NCBI RefSeq assembly: GCF_016294135.1
Contig: NZ_JAEDCO010000005.1
Location: forward strand, 1-64,000
DNA length: 64,000 nucleotides
Source: Methanobrevibacter ruminantium
Lineage (GTDB): Archaea > Methanobacteriota > Methanobacteria > Methanobacteriales > Methanobacteriaceae
Reading direction: 5' to 3'
Positions 17,661-27,238 of the stretch are shown one piece after another (the first letter of the stretch is position 1; every line of letters begins with the position of its first letter). The notes beneath the pieces were generated by a model that worked only from the letters and a program-made list of their open reading frames with translations, was not told the DNA's origin and did not search any database. The position numbers and the translations under genes are program-made.

Positions 17661-18251
17661 TGATTATAATTTATTTTAATAAAATAATATATTTTTTGTC
17701 AATGAATCAAAAAACTTAAAAAAATAAACCATTTGACAAAAATATCAAACTAATTTAAAAACATTTATATAATACGAAATTAATAATAAATGTAAATACA
17801 TTAAAATAAATTAAAGTTATTAAAATCAATATTAGTTATTTAAGAAAAATATTGATTAGAAATAGGTAGTTTGAATAAAAATATAAAAATATAGATTTAA
17901 ATTAAAAATAAAGAAAGAATTAATCTTTAATAAAAAAATAATCTAATATGAATAAATAAAAAATTTTTGAAAATCACGAAAAAATAAATTTTATGATAGA
18001 AATTATTTGAAAATTGTCCAAAATAACGAAACTATTATATATAATGTATAACATAATAAGAATAGGTTAGGAAAAGCGGTTATATTAGTATAAGTATAAC
18101 TTAATTTTATCAATTTTATATAACTTTGAAAACCTAACTTTTCTAATTTTAATTAATAATAATTTCAATCATTATTAAGATTATATTTTATTATTTAAGA
18201 TTATTTTATGCTTTAAATTTAATTTTACATTATTATACGAGGTGTATTAAT
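17661..18251 (+). promoter_or_regulatory. psmB promoter and long structured leader
   Basis: A TATA box TTATATATAA lies at 18035-18044, giving a leader of about 190 bases before psmB. Just after the expected start, GTTAGG (18066-18071) can pair with CCTAAC (18133-18138). An inner hairpin GTTATA/TATAAC lies between them, and a U-rich tail TTTTCTAATTTT follows. It could be a leader element or a short RNA that ends near 18150. The ribosome site GAGGTG lies at 18240-18245. The stretch 17661-18030 is plain AT-rich DNA. Confidence 0.45.
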
Positions 18252-18875
18252 ATGGCTGATAAAAACACATTTGAAGGTACCACTACTGTCGGTATTACCT
18301 GTAAAGATGGTGTTGTATTTGCAAGCGAAAGAAGAGCAAGTATGGGAAACCTGGTTGCTCACAAAGTAGCTGAAAAAATATTCAAAATTGACAACCACAT
18401 TGCAGCAACCATTGCAGGATCTGTTGCAGATGCACAAAGCTTAATGAAAATCATTAGCGCTGAAACTGCATTATACAGATTAAGAAATGGTAAAGACATT
18501 AGCTTAGAAGCTGCTGCAGCTGTAAGTTCTAACATATTACACTCCTCACCAGCACATGTACAAACTCTTATCGGAGGAGTAGATGACACTGGGGCATCAA
18601 TCTATTCTTTAGATGCAGCAGGAGGTATGATTAAGGATACCTTCATTTCTACCGGTTCCGGTTCTACATTTGCATATGGTGTTCTTGAAGACAGATTCCA
18701 CGAAGACATCACTGTAGAAGAAGCTAAGGAATTAGCTTTAAGAGCTATCAAAGCTGCTACAGAAAGAGACACTTACTCTGGAAATGGCTTCTTAGTAGCT
18801 GAAGTTACTAAAGACGGATACAAGATGTTAGAAAAAGAAGAAGTTGAATCTATTATTGAAAAAATTAATAGCTAA
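18252..18875 (+). CDS. psmB: 20S proteasome beta subunit
   Basis: A 207-residue beta subunit. The first 9 residues (MADKNTFEG) are a propeptide cleaved before Thr10, which starts TTTVGITCKDGVV and becomes the catalytic N-terminal threonine. The conserved Asp in CKDG, Lys42-region FASERRASMG and the SGSGSTFAYG stretch are present. It forms the two inner heptameric rings of the archaeal proteasome. The alpha subunit gene is not in the window. Gene order psmB then aCPSF1 matches other Methanobacteriales as I recall it. Confidence 0.96.
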   Translation: MADKNTFEGTTTVGITCKDGVVFASERRASMGNLVAHKVAEKIFKIDNHIAATIAGSVADAQSLMKIISAETALYRLRNGKDISLEAAAAVSSNILHSSPAHVQTLIGGVDDTGASIYSLDAAGGMIKDTFISTGSGSTFAYGVLEDRFHEDITVEEAKELALRAIKAATERDTYSGNGFLVAEVTKDGYKMLEKEEVESIIEKINS

Positions 18876-19331
18876 AAAATATATACGAATTATTTATTTT
18901 TTAACTTTATTTTACAACTAATTTTACATATTACAGTATAGATAGTATATGCAATAAATTAAGTAAACATCTTTTTTATGACACAGAAGCTGTTTATTTA
19001 ATCAATAAGAATATTGATATCGTAGATTTAAATCAATATTCTTAACTTTTAATTTAATTTTAAATCCTAAGTTTAGAAATTTATATAATTTATATTTAGA
19101 TAATATTAGGATTTTAATTAGTTAATTAATTTAATTATTTTAGATTAATTATAGATTATTATTCAATTAAACGGCTTATTTAAAAATTAACCAAAATTTA
19201 CTTAACGAATATTTTTTAAAAAACATTTTCTATAACTGATTAAAAGAAAATAAAAGAAGAATTGGAAATTACAAAAATATTGATTTTATACCATATGCTA
19301 ATTTTATACGTCTATTTTTCGAAGTGATAAT
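18876..19331 (+). promoter_or_regulatory. psmB-aCPSF1 spacer with two inverted repeats
   Basis: TAAGAATATTGAT (19006-19018) and ATCAATATTCTTA (19032-19044) form a perfect 13-bp stem with a 13-base loop, then T-rich sequence: a likely psmB terminator or processed hairpin. Next, AAATCCTAA (19062-19070) and TTAGGATTT (19106-19114) form a perfect 9-bp inverted repeat that brackets a TATA-like TTTATATAA at about 19080-19088. The aCPSF1 ATG at 19332 follows GTGAT at 19324-19328, about 220 bases beyond. Confidence 0.5.
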
Positions 19332-21242
19332 ATGGCTTCAAACGTTTTAGAAGAAATCAAACAAAAAATTACAAAAAAACTACCTGATGAAGTTCAATTA
19401 GCGAATATTGAATTTGAAGGTCCTGAGGTTGTTATTTATACAAAAAACCCAGACATTGTAGCAGACAATGGGGACTTAATCAGAAACTTGGCAAAAGAAC
19501 TTAGAAAAAGAATCATAATCAGATCAGACAAATCTGTTTTATTACCATACGAAGAAACTATTCAAAAAGTCGAAGAGATCGTTCCAGAAGATGCTGAAAT
19601 CAGCAACATCACTTTTGATGAAGTTACCAACGAAGTTGTTATAGAAGCTACCAAACCTGGACTTGTAATTGGAAAATATGGAGTGACCTCAAGGGAAATC
19701 GTTAGAAAAACCGGATGGGCTCCAAAGATTTTAAGAAGTCCTCCAATCAGATCTGAGATTATCGATAGAATCAGAAATACCTTGATGCACAACAGTAAGG
19801 AAAGAAAGAAAATCTTGCAGACTTTAGGTGCAAGAATCCACCAAGGCGGAAAATATCCTAATGAATGGACCAGATTAACTGCTATGGGAGGATTTAAAGA
19901 GGTAGGACGTTCATGTATGTTACTTCAAACTCCAAACAGTAGAGTATTGCTTGATTGTGGAGTAAACGTAGCAGGACAAGATGAAAAAACTTCATTCCCA
20001 ATGCTCGGAGTTCCTGAGTTTTCAATTCAAGACCTTGATGCAGTTGTAGTGTCTCACGCTCACTTGGACCACTGCGGTTTCATTCCTTACCTTTACCACT
20101 ACGGATACGAAGGTCCTGTATACTGTACTTCTGCAACAAGAGACTTAATGACCTTATTGCAATTGGATTACATTGACATTGCACATAGGGAAAACAACCC
20201 ACTTCCATTTAATGTAAAGCATGTGCAAAAAATGATCAAGCACACAATCACTCTTGACTATGGAGTAGTAACTGACATATCTCCAGACATTAAATTGACA
20301 TTGCATAATGCAGGCCACATTTTAGGTTCTGCTATGTGTCACTTCCACATTGGTGACGGTGCACATAACTTGCTCTACACTGGAGACTTCAAATACGAAA
20401 GAAGCAGACTCTTGGAACCTGCAACCACAAGATTCCCTAGAGTGGAAAGCTGCATTATGGAAAGTACATATGGTGGACATGAAGACGTTACCCCATCAAG
20501 AAACAATGCAGAAAAAGAATTGATGAAAACCATCTACAAAACATTAAAACGTGGCGGAAAAGTATTGGTTCCTGTATTTGCAGTAGGAAGAGCACAAGAA
20601 TTGATGATTGTGCTTGAAGAGTACATGCGTCATGGAATGATTGAAGAAGTGCCAATCCATCTTGACGGTATGATTTGGGAAGCAACTGCAGTGCACACTG
20701 CAAGACCAGAATACTTAAGCAAAGACTTAAGGGATCAAATTTTCCATATGGGAAGAAATCCATTCATTGCAGAATCTTTCAATAAGGTTCAAAACAATGC
20801 TGAAAGAAAACAGATTGTAGAAGGAGAACCATCAATTATCCTTTCAACATCAGGTATGATGACTGGTGGAAACTCTGTAGAGTACTTCAAATGGTTATGT
20901 GAAGACAAGAACAATTCCATTGTTTTCGTAGGTTACCAATCTGAAGGATCACTTGGTAGAAAAATCCAAAAAGGACACAAGGAAATCCCATTGGAAGATG
21001 AAACAGGTAAAAAGAGAATCTACAATGTTAAAATGGATGTCAAAACCATCGAAGGATTCAGTGGTCACTCCAACAGAAGACAATTGATGGAATTCGCAAA
21101 AAGATTGCATCCAAGACCTGATAAAATCATCACTTGTCACGGAGACCCATATAAAACTGTTGACTTGGCTTCAAGCATTCACAGAAGTTATAAGGTAGAG
21201 ACTAAAACTCCACTTATCCTTGAAGCAACCAGACTTCAATAG
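19332..21242 (+). CDS. Beta-CASP ribonuclease aCPSF1 (FttA), transcription termination factor
   Basis: A 636-residue protein. Two N-terminal KH-type domains (residues 1-140, including [18 protein letters not shown]) are followed by a metallo-beta-lactamase domain with the zinc signature [15 protein letters not shown] near residue 240. A beta-CASP domain comes next (TESTYGGH-like [21 protein letters not shown]), then [17 protein letters not shown] and the C-terminal [14 protein letters not shown]. Archaeal members cut nascent RNA at U-rich sites and release RNA polymerase. All metal ligands that I can see are present and the length is normal. Confidence 0.96.
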   Translation: MASNVLEEIKQKITKKLPDEVQLANIEFEGPEVVIYTKNPDIVADNGDLIRNLAKELRKRIIIRSDKSVLLPYEETIQKVEEIVPEDAEISNITFDEVTNEVVIEATKPGLVIGKYGVTSREIVRKTGWAPKILRSPPIRSEIIDRIRNTLMHNSKERKKILQTLGARIHQGGKYPNEWTRLTAMGGFKEVGRSCMLLQTPNSRVLLDCGVNVAGQDEKTSFPMLGVPEFSIQDLDAVVVSHAHLDHCGFIPYLYHYGYEGPVYCTSATRDLMTLLQLDYIDIAHRENNPLPFNVKHVQKMIKHTITLDYGVVTDISPDIKLTLHNAGHILGSAMCHFHIGDGAHNLLYTGDFKYERSRLLEPATTRFPRVESCIMESTYGGHEDVTPSRNNAEKELMKTIYKTLKRGGKVLVPVFAVGRAQELMIVLEEYMRHGMIEEVPIHLDGMIWEATAVHTARPEYLSKDLRDQIFHMGRNPFIAESFNKVQNNAERKQIVEGEPSIILSTSGMMTGGNSVEYFKWLCEDKNNSIVFVGYQSEGSLGRKIQKGHKEIPLEDETGKKRIYNVKMDVKTIEGFSGHSNRRQLMEFAKRLHPRPDKIITCHGDPYKTVDLASSIHRSYKVETKTPLILEATRLQ

Positions 21243-21411
21243 TTTTAAATCTTTTTAAAATATTTATATTTCAAAATAATCCTTATTTTAAAATATTTTT
21301 ATTTTAAAAATTTTTTTTAAATTTTTATAATTAAAACAAAATTTATTTTTTTTTAATTTTTTAATTTCAATCAATTTTATCATTAATTATTCTAAAATAA
21401 TTAATATAATA

Positions 21412-21455
21412 TAAATAATAGCTAAAACAAATATTAAAATGTTAGCTATTATTTA
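21412..21455 (+). promoter_or_regulatory. 13-bp perfect stem-loop upstream of purM
   Basis: TAAATAATAGCTA (21412-21424) and TAGCTATTATTTA (21443-21455) are exact reverse complements with an 18-base loop. The loop also allows ACA/TGT pairing. It lies 80 bases before purM and 170 after aCPSF1. It may be an operator, attenuator or processing site; the surrounding 290-base spacer is otherwise T/A-rich with U-runs just after the aCPSF1 stop. Confidence 0.5.
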
Positions 21456-21532
21456 ATTGTTAATAATGGCCTATTTAAAATAAAAACTTTTTAAAAAATA
21501 AAAAATTTATGAATTATTATTAGGTGAATTTT

Positions 21533-22552
21533 ATGGTTACTTACTCAGAATCTGGTGTTGACATTGACCTTGAAGCATTAACCGTCTCAAAATTAGCTTC
21601 AAAATTGCAGCCAACATTAGAATACAGAAATATTATTACTGATAGTGGACACTTTGCAGCATTGGTAGAACTTGGCGATAAGGCTATTGCAATGAGTACT
21701 GATGGTGTAGGAAGTAAAATATTAGTTGCAAAAATGATGGAAAAATACGATACTGTTGGAATTGACATGATTGCAATGGTAGTTAACGATATCCTTTGTG
21801 TAGGTGCAGAGCCTATTGCATTAGTTGACTACTTAGCAGTCGAAGAACCAGATCCAAAAGTAGCTGAAGAAATTGCAGACGGTCTTGTTCAAGGGGCAAA
21901 AGAATCCCAAATCGCAATTATTGGTGGAGAAACCGCTTCCCTTCCAGGAATTGTAAAGGACTTTGACTTAGCAGGAACCGGTATCGGTTTTGTAGACAAG
22001 GATAAAATCATCACTGGTGCAGATATCCAAGAGGGAGATGTATTAATCGGTCTTAGAAGCAGCGGTATTCACAGTAATGGTTTAAGCTTAGCTAGAAGAG
22101 CAATCTTTGAAGAAGGAGGATTCAACGTCAACGATAAAATGCCTAACGAAGAAACCACCATTGGAGAAGAATTATTGAAACCAACCCAACTATATGTTAA
22201 AGCAATTGTTGAACTTTTAAAACATGACTTTGACATTAAAGGTCTTGCTCATATGACTGGTGGTGGAGTAAACAACCTTTCAAGACTTAAAAAAGGAATC
22301 GGTTTTGACATTACAGATTACCCAGAGCCACAAGACATCTTTAAATTAATCTACCAGCAAGGCGTTCCTTTAGAGGAAATGTACAAGGTTTTCAATATGG
22401 GTGTAGGATTCTGTGTAATTGCAAGCCCAGAGGAAGCAGACGCTGTTGTTGAAGCATTGAACGAAAACATTGAAGCTCAAATTGTAGGAACAGTTACTGC
22501 TGAAGAAAAGATTACTGTAAGAACATTTGATGGAACTGTAATTGAATACTAA
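21533..22552 (+). CDS. purM: Phosphoribosylformylglycinamidine cyclo-ligase (AIR synthetase)
   Basis: A 339-residue PurM/ThiL-fold enzyme, step 5 of purine synthesis. Visible motifs: [13 protein letters not shown] at the N terminus, [57 protein letters not shown], and [12 protein letters not shown]. The start is ATG 21533 with GGTGA (21523-21527) before it; the in-frame GTG at 21524 overlaps that ribosome site and is unlikely. It precedes comC on the same strand. Confidence 0.95.
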   Translation: MVTYSESGVDIDLEALTVSKLASKLQPTLEYRNIITDSGHFAALVELGDKAIAMSTDGVGSKILVAKMMEKYDTVGIDMIAMVVNDILCVGAEPIALVDYLAVEEPDPKVAEEIADGLVQGAKESQIAIIGGETASLPGIVKDFDLAGTGIGFVDKDKIITGADIQEGDVLIGLRSSGIHSNGLSLARRAIFEEGGFNVNDKMPNEETTIGEELLKPTQLYVKAIVELLKHDFDIKGLAHMTGGGVNNLSRLKKGIGFDITDYPEPQDIFKLIYQQGVPLEEMYKVFNMGVGFCVIASPEEADAVVEALNENIEAQIVGTVTAEEKITVRTFDGTVIEY

Positions 22553-22696
22553 TTTCAATGCAAAAAAAGAAAAGAAAAGAGAATAAAATACATAAAATTC
22601 CAATAATAATTTAAAAAAACATTAAAAAAATATTTAAAAATTAATTAACAATTACAAAGATATTTCAACAAATGCCAATCATTTAGGAGGGAAAAT

Positions 22697-23725
22697 ATGA
22701 GAATTAGTGTTGAAAATGAAAGAAAACTTGTAAATGAAATCTTAATCAACATTGGAGTTCAAGAATATCATGCAAAGATCATTACTGAAGCAACTTTAGA
22801 CTCTGATTTAAAAGGTTTCACTTCACATGGACTTGGAAGATTCCCACAATACATCAGAGGAATCAATAACGGTTTTATTGAAACCAAAGGAGATTATGAA
22901 ATTGTCAAGGATGAGGATTCCATTGCACTCATTGATGGTAAAAGCTTATTCGGACAATACATTGCACATGAAGCAATGATGATGGCAATCAATAAGGCAA
23001 AGGAAACCGGTATCGCTGCAGTAGGTACCTTCAATTCAAACCACTTTGGAATAACCGGTTATTATTCTGACTTAGCTATTAGAAATGACATGATTGGTAT
23101 TGTAATTTGTAACACTGAACCTGGAGTAGCACCATTAGGTGGTAAGAAAGCTATTCTCGGAACTAACCCAATAGCTATTGGTATCCCTTCCGAAACTTAT
23201 ATTGCTGTTGATATGGCAACTTCTGTAAGCGCAAGAGGAAAATTATTAGAAGCAAAAAGAAAAGGTGAGGAAATTCCTCCAAACACTGCAATTGACAAGG
23301 AGGGAAATCCAACCACTGATCCTGAAGCTGCATTAGAAGGCTCTATCCTTCCATTTGGTGGAGTAAAAGGATACGCTTTAAGCTTTATGATTGAAATAAT
23401 GACAGGACCTTTAGTAAACGCGGCATTTGGTACTAAAGTAACAGGTACAGCAGGAGACTATAAGGAAGACTGCAACAAAGGGGACTTGTTTGTTGCAATC
23501 AATCCTGAAAAATTCGTTTCAATTGACGTATTTAAAGAACAAGTAGAAGAATTCGTTACAGAAATCAGAGAATCCGGAAACACTTTCATTCCGGGAGATC
23601 TCGAAGTAAAAAGAATTTCTGAAAATGAGAAAAATGGTTTAGAAATAGATGAAAAACTATATGAAACATTAAAAACCATTTGTGATGCTGAAAATATAGA
23701 TTTAGACAGTTACTTAACTGAATAA
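22697..23725 (+). CDS. comC: L-sulfolactate/malate dehydrogenase family, ComC
   Basis: A 342-residue NAD(P)-dependent dehydrogenase of the LDH2/malate (non-Rossmann) family. It shows DLKGFTSHGLGRFPQYI, FNSNHFGITGYYSDLA with the active-site His, LGGKKAILGTNPIAIGIPS and LPFGGVKGYALSFMIE. In methanogens it oxidises or reduces sulfolactate and sulfopyruvate for coenzyme M, and can act on malate. The last 60 residues are charged and longer than the core fold. AGGAGGG at 22684-22690 is a strong ribosome site. Confidence 0.88.
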   Translation: MRISVENERKLVNEILINIGVQEYHAKIITEATLDSDLKGFTSHGLGRFPQYIRGINNGFIETKGDYEIVKDEDSIALIDGKSLFGQYIAHEAMMMAINKAKETGIAAVGTFNSNHFGITGYYSDLAIRNDMIGIVICNTEPGVAPLGGKKAILGTNPIAIGIPSETYIAVDMATSVSARGKLLEAKRKGEEIPPNTAIDKEGNPTTDPEAALEGSILPFGGVKGYALSFMIEIMTGPLVNAAFGTKVTGTAGDYKEDCNKGDLFVAINPEKFVSIDVFKEQVEEFVTEIRESGNTFIPGDLEVKRISENEKNGLEIDEKLYETLKTICDAENIDLDSYLTE

Positions 23726-24328
23726 ATCTAACTTTTTTCTTCTTTACTATTTTACTCTTTTACTTTTATTTTACTATTTTTATTTTTTAGTATTTTTCAA
23801 AATCTACTTTTTAACAAATACTGATTTTACTAATTTTGCAAATTTTACTGATTTTGAAATTTTATAAATTTTTAAAATTTATTGCTCTTTAAAAAAAATT
23901 AAAGATTTAATTTTTTAATATATTTTACTATTTTTTAAAAAAATATTTTATAAAAATAATACTAAAATTTTCACTCTCAAAGCCCTATAAAAATTTTAAT
24001 AATAAAAGTTCACTAAAATATAGTTTAGATAAAAAAGTATTAAAATAATTAATCATATCTTAAAAATATTGAAAGTATGAATCATATTATAAATTTTGAT
24101 AATTAGTAATCTACATCACACAAATGATAAATGACAAAATAGTGAAAAAATGAAAAAATTATTTTATGAAAAATAGAAAAGTAAAATTTTTGAAAAATAT
24201 TATATTGGATATTTTAAAAAATTGAAAAAGCAAAATTTAAAAAATATGGAAAAGTGAACTTTTTGAAAATATAGGAAAAATTTTAAAAAAAATAGAAAAT
24301 TAATTTTTGATAAAAAATTAAAAAAAAA
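23726..24328. other. Convergent terminator region, AT-rich
   Basis: This 603-base spacer separates comC (+) from a - strand gene. After the comC stop the + strand is a long pyrimidine/U-rich tract (23732-23790), the kind of site used by aCPSF1-dependent termination. From 24120 on, the minus-strand side is the mirror case, rich in GAAAAA-type units. I see no gene, RNA or clear hairpin. Confidence 0.5.
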
Positions 24329-24721
24329 TTAAATTGCACAAGATGGTGCAAATCCTAAATCATTCAATAATTTATCAAGCCCTTTTTCTGCCATGACCAC
24401 ATCATCAACTAAACAGAAGATTCCTAACTTGCCCTCCTTAATGAAATTTGAAAGTTTGCTTGCATCATCCAAAAGTTCAGATGCATCCTCTTCAGCAATT
24501 GTAAAGAACAAATCCGTTTCCATCATATTAAGTGAACTGTTTACATTGAACTTGGACTCAATAGCTCCTTCTGTTCTTTCAATGAGCAGGAAATTCTTGT
24601 CAGTCTCTCCAACAAAAAATGCAATTTTGCATCCAGGGCTTAAAACCGCAAAATATTGCTCACTATCATTGACAAATTTATCCCATAAATTATTATCATG
24701 AATCTTGACTGGCTTTACCAT
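24329..24721 (-). CDS. Hypothetical protein, 130 residues
   Basis: I do not recognise a family. The protein is soluble and acidic, with VLSPGCKIAFFVGETDKNFLLIERTE near the middle, a Met-rich SLNMMETDLFF segment, and two cysteines, one in LGIFCLVDDV and one near the end in GFAPSCAI. The fold is probably alpha/beta. It lies 47 bases downstream of the DGC-domain gene on the same strand and is probably in its operon. ATTTAGGTGATTTT upstream supplies a GGTGAT ribosome site. Confidence 0.75.
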   Translation of the reverse strand: MVKPVKIHDNNLWDKFVNDSEQYFAVLSPGCKIAFFVGETDKNFLLIERTEGAIESKFNVNSSLNMMETDLFFTIAEEDASELLDDASKLSNFIKEGKLGIFCLVDDVVMAEKGLDKLLNDLGFAPSCAI

Positions 24722-24768
24722 AAAATCACCTAAAGAAATATTGGGAGATGGTTAGAAAATTGTGAAAA

Positions 24769-25155
24769 TTAATCCAATCCAATTTCTTTGATCTTGTTTT
24801 CAATAACCTCTTTCACAATTGAAACGCAGATTTCCCCTTCTTCATCCAATCTTGCAGCATCATTCGCCTTATGTTCAGTTTCAGCTAAAATGTCTCCAAC
24901 ATTAAGCTCATCCACAATTTCAATGCCCTTTTGCTCTAATATTTTACCAACACAGTTTCCTTCACATCCATTAATTGCTAAAATGGGGTATTTATCAAGC
25001 ATTCTCTTAAAACCAGTGACATTTGCAGAAGTTGAACCCATACAAATGGATAAGATTTCCACATCATCAATAGCTAAGTCATGAACTGCAACTCTCGCAA
25101 CCAAACCATTAGGACTCATTCCACTGCATGCTGCCAAAGCAATTTTCTCTTTCAT
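24769..25155 (-). CDS. DGC-domain putative zinc-binding protein
   Basis: A 128-residue protein with AACSGMSPNGLVAR at the N terminus, CMGSTSANVTGFK in the middle and an INGCEGNCVGKIL motif; these match the DGC-type putative zinc-binding family. The cysteines in ACSG, CMGS and NGCEGNC are likely metal or redox ligands. The start is set at ATG 25155 because AAGGAAG lies 7 bases before it; the ATG at 25161 is too close. The function is unknown, though homologues often sit near redox genes. Confidence 0.78.
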   Translation of the reverse strand: MKEKIALAACSGMSPNGLVARVAVHDLAIDDVEILSICMGSTSANVTGFKRMLDKYPILAINGCEGNCVGKILEQKGIEIVDELNVGDILAETEHKANDAARLDEEGEICVSIVKEVIENKIKEIGLD

Positions 25156-25266
25156 AATCATACTTCCTTTAAATTATTATAATTAATATTCAATAAACGT
25201 GATTTTTTAACTTTTAATAGATAAATTTAATATAATTTTTAATAGATTTTTTAATAAACTTAAATT

Positions 25267-27192
25267 TTATTCCTTTTTCATTTCAGGCACATATTTTGCA
25301 TAGAAACCATCAGTATCTGCATAAATTGCCTTAAAACCATAATCTTCCGCTTCCTTCATCGCCTTTTTAATATGCTGACGCCCCCAAGCAGTAATTGATT
25401 GAGCACATTCAAATGAATACCAACGGAATCTCAAGAATCCATAAACTCCATACATTGTATTTGCCAAACGCTTCAACGCTTGCTGTTGAACATCAAGACC
25501 CTTCCTTAATATTGGATCATCTGTTGCCTTCATCCTATTCTTAACAGCGAACCTTTCATTTAGGATATCCTCTAAAGCTGAAGGAATGAATCCTTGAGGC
25601 TCTTTCTTGAACTTGAAGAAGTGTTCTGGAGAAATATAATATTCCTCATCATCTATTGCAGAAGACATTTCATCTTCCTTAATACTATCGATTTCATCAT
25701 AGCATGTTTCATAATCCTCAAAGTCTTCAAATTTGGCATTATATGATGAATTGCCATTTACCAAAACATCTGGAGAAATGTTTTTTGAAATGATTAAAGT
25801 AGGGTACAGGCTCTTGAAGTCGAACTGAACCAAATTCTCATGCAATCCGATTTCAGGCTCTTTAACATAACCTCCAGAGTTGCTTCCTCTTTCCTTAATG
25901 TTTTTCATAGTCATGTTAGGCTTATTTGGCACTACTTCATCAACTTCATAAGCTTTTCTAACCAAATACCATTCTGCCTGCTGACCTGTAGCCATACGGG
26001 TTACATCAACAAAAGGCTGTCCAACTATACGAGTCAATTCCAAGTTCAAAGGCAATGTTTCCTGAGCAATCTTCAATGTGGATACAACATCATCCAAGGA
26101 ATACTTGAACAGGTTCTTAAGTTCCTTGCCACCATTGTCCCAAAATTCATAGATTCTGTCTCCAGGAACATCTATCTTTTCCTCTCCAAAGAACTCAAAG
26201 TACACTCTCTCTAAAGTGTATCTGTCAAGTGACATGTATCTTCTCATAACCAAATACAAGTCAACATGAAGAAGCCCTTTGAATGTTGCTGCATTGTTAT
26301 AGCCTCTTCTAATGAACTTGATGCTTGATCCATCGACCCCTAAATCCAAGTCAATGCCCCATATCTTTGCCCTATCCTTAAGGTATGGGAAGTCAAAGAC
26401 ATCAGAGTTATATCCTATGATAATGTCAATATTGTTTTCCTTAACAGTCTTGATGAATGATTCTATCATTTCCTTTTCAGAATCAACCTTTTCTATGAAG
26501 TACATTTCAGGGTCCTGTTCAAATTCGTCCCCTTTAGTTGAAATGACTTTTCTAACTCCTACATTACTGTCAATTCCAATCATGATGATTTCATCCTCAT
26601 TTGGGTTAGGCATTCCATGAGGGTTTCTAACTTCCAAGTCAAAGCTCATCATCCTGAACTGTTGGAAATCAGTGTTTGCAGTTTTAGGAGATTCATTCAA
26701 TTTTAGGATTTCAAGGGAATCATCATCACTGTCTATGGTTTCAAATGAATCAATAAGTTCTCCCTCTAACTCCAATTCAGCCATAGGAACCAATCCATTG
26801 TCAATCAGATATCTTCTATAGAATGGAATATCATGTTCCCTAAGCTGCTTTACAGAGTCCAAATCCCAAATCTTGTCTCTGTATTTTGGCACATCTTGAG
26901 GATGGTTAAAGCTGATTTTAATGAATTCGGTAGGAACCTGGAAATCCTTCTTAAGGACTTTTTCAAGTTTTGTAAACTCCAATTCATCTTCCTTTTCAAG
27001 TTCTTCTAAATCCTTCATACATTTATCAATATCAGTTACAGGTAAAATGTACAAATAAGGGACGAAACTGTCATCTAATGCAATCAAGTCATTGGATTTT
27101 TCTCCCTTAACTTTACCGAATAATCTCATGACTGGCTTTTCATCATGAGTGATATAATCAATGTCTAAAAGAACAATGTTTCTTTTTACCAT
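25267..27192 (-). CDS. Family B DNA polymerase, large (N-terminal) subunit of a split enzyme
   Basis: About 641 residues. The 3'-5' exonuclease shows MSFDLEVRNP (Exo I) and YNSDVFDFPYL (Exo II). The polymerase part shows motif A QFDFKSLYPTLI, motif B LKRLANTMYGVYG and motif C IYADTDG. The protein ends only about 11 residues after motif C, without palm remainder and thumb. This is not a broken gene: Methanobacteriales encode PolB in two pieces, as described for Methanothermobacter (MTH1208 with MTH208). The small piece is not in this window. ATG 27192 follows GGTTGAT; a TTG at 27204 is less likely. Confidence 0.93.
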   Translation of the reverse strand: MVKRNIVLLDIDYITHDEKPVMRLFGKVKGEKSNDLIALDDSFVPYLYILPVTDIDKCMKDLEELEKEDELEFTKLEKVLKKDFQVPTEFIKISFNHPQDVPKYRDKIWDLDSVKQLREHDIPFYRRYLIDNGLVPMAELELEGELIDSFETIDSDDDSLEILKLNESPKTANTDFQQFRMMSFDLEVRNPHGMPNPNEDEIIMIGIDSNVGVRKVISTKGDEFEQDPEMYFIEKVDSEKEMIESFIKTVKENNIDIIIGYNSDVFDFPYLKDRAKIWGIDLDLGVDGSSIKFIRRGYNNAATFKGLLHVDLYLVMRRYMSLDRYTLERVYFEFFGEEKIDVPGDRIYEFWDNGGKELKNLFKYSLDDVVSTLKIAQETLPLNLELTRIVGQPFVDVTRMATGQQAEWYLVRKAYEVDEVVPNKPNMTMKNIKERGSNSGGYVKEPEIGLHENLVQFDFKSLYPTLIISKNISPDVLVNGNSSYNAKFEDFEDYETCYDEIDSIKEDEMSSAIDDEEYYISPEHFFKFKKEPQGFIPSALEDILNERFAVKNRMKATDDPILRKGLDVQQQALKRLANTMYGVYGFLRFRWYSFECAQSITAWGRQHIKKAMKEAEDYGFKAIYADTDGFYAKYVPEMKKE

Positions 27193-27238
27193 CCTATCAA
27201 CCAAATTTTTTTATAATAATTAATAATTATCAGATTCA

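Noticed and set aside
23726..24328. A gene or RNA in the comC 3' spacer
   Set aside because: Only U-rich and A-rich runs are visible, with no hairpin above chance and no ribosome site.
25267..27192. Truncated DNA polymerase pseudogene
   Set aside because: The end point after motif C is the known split site in Methanobacteriales, and all motifs up to it are intact.
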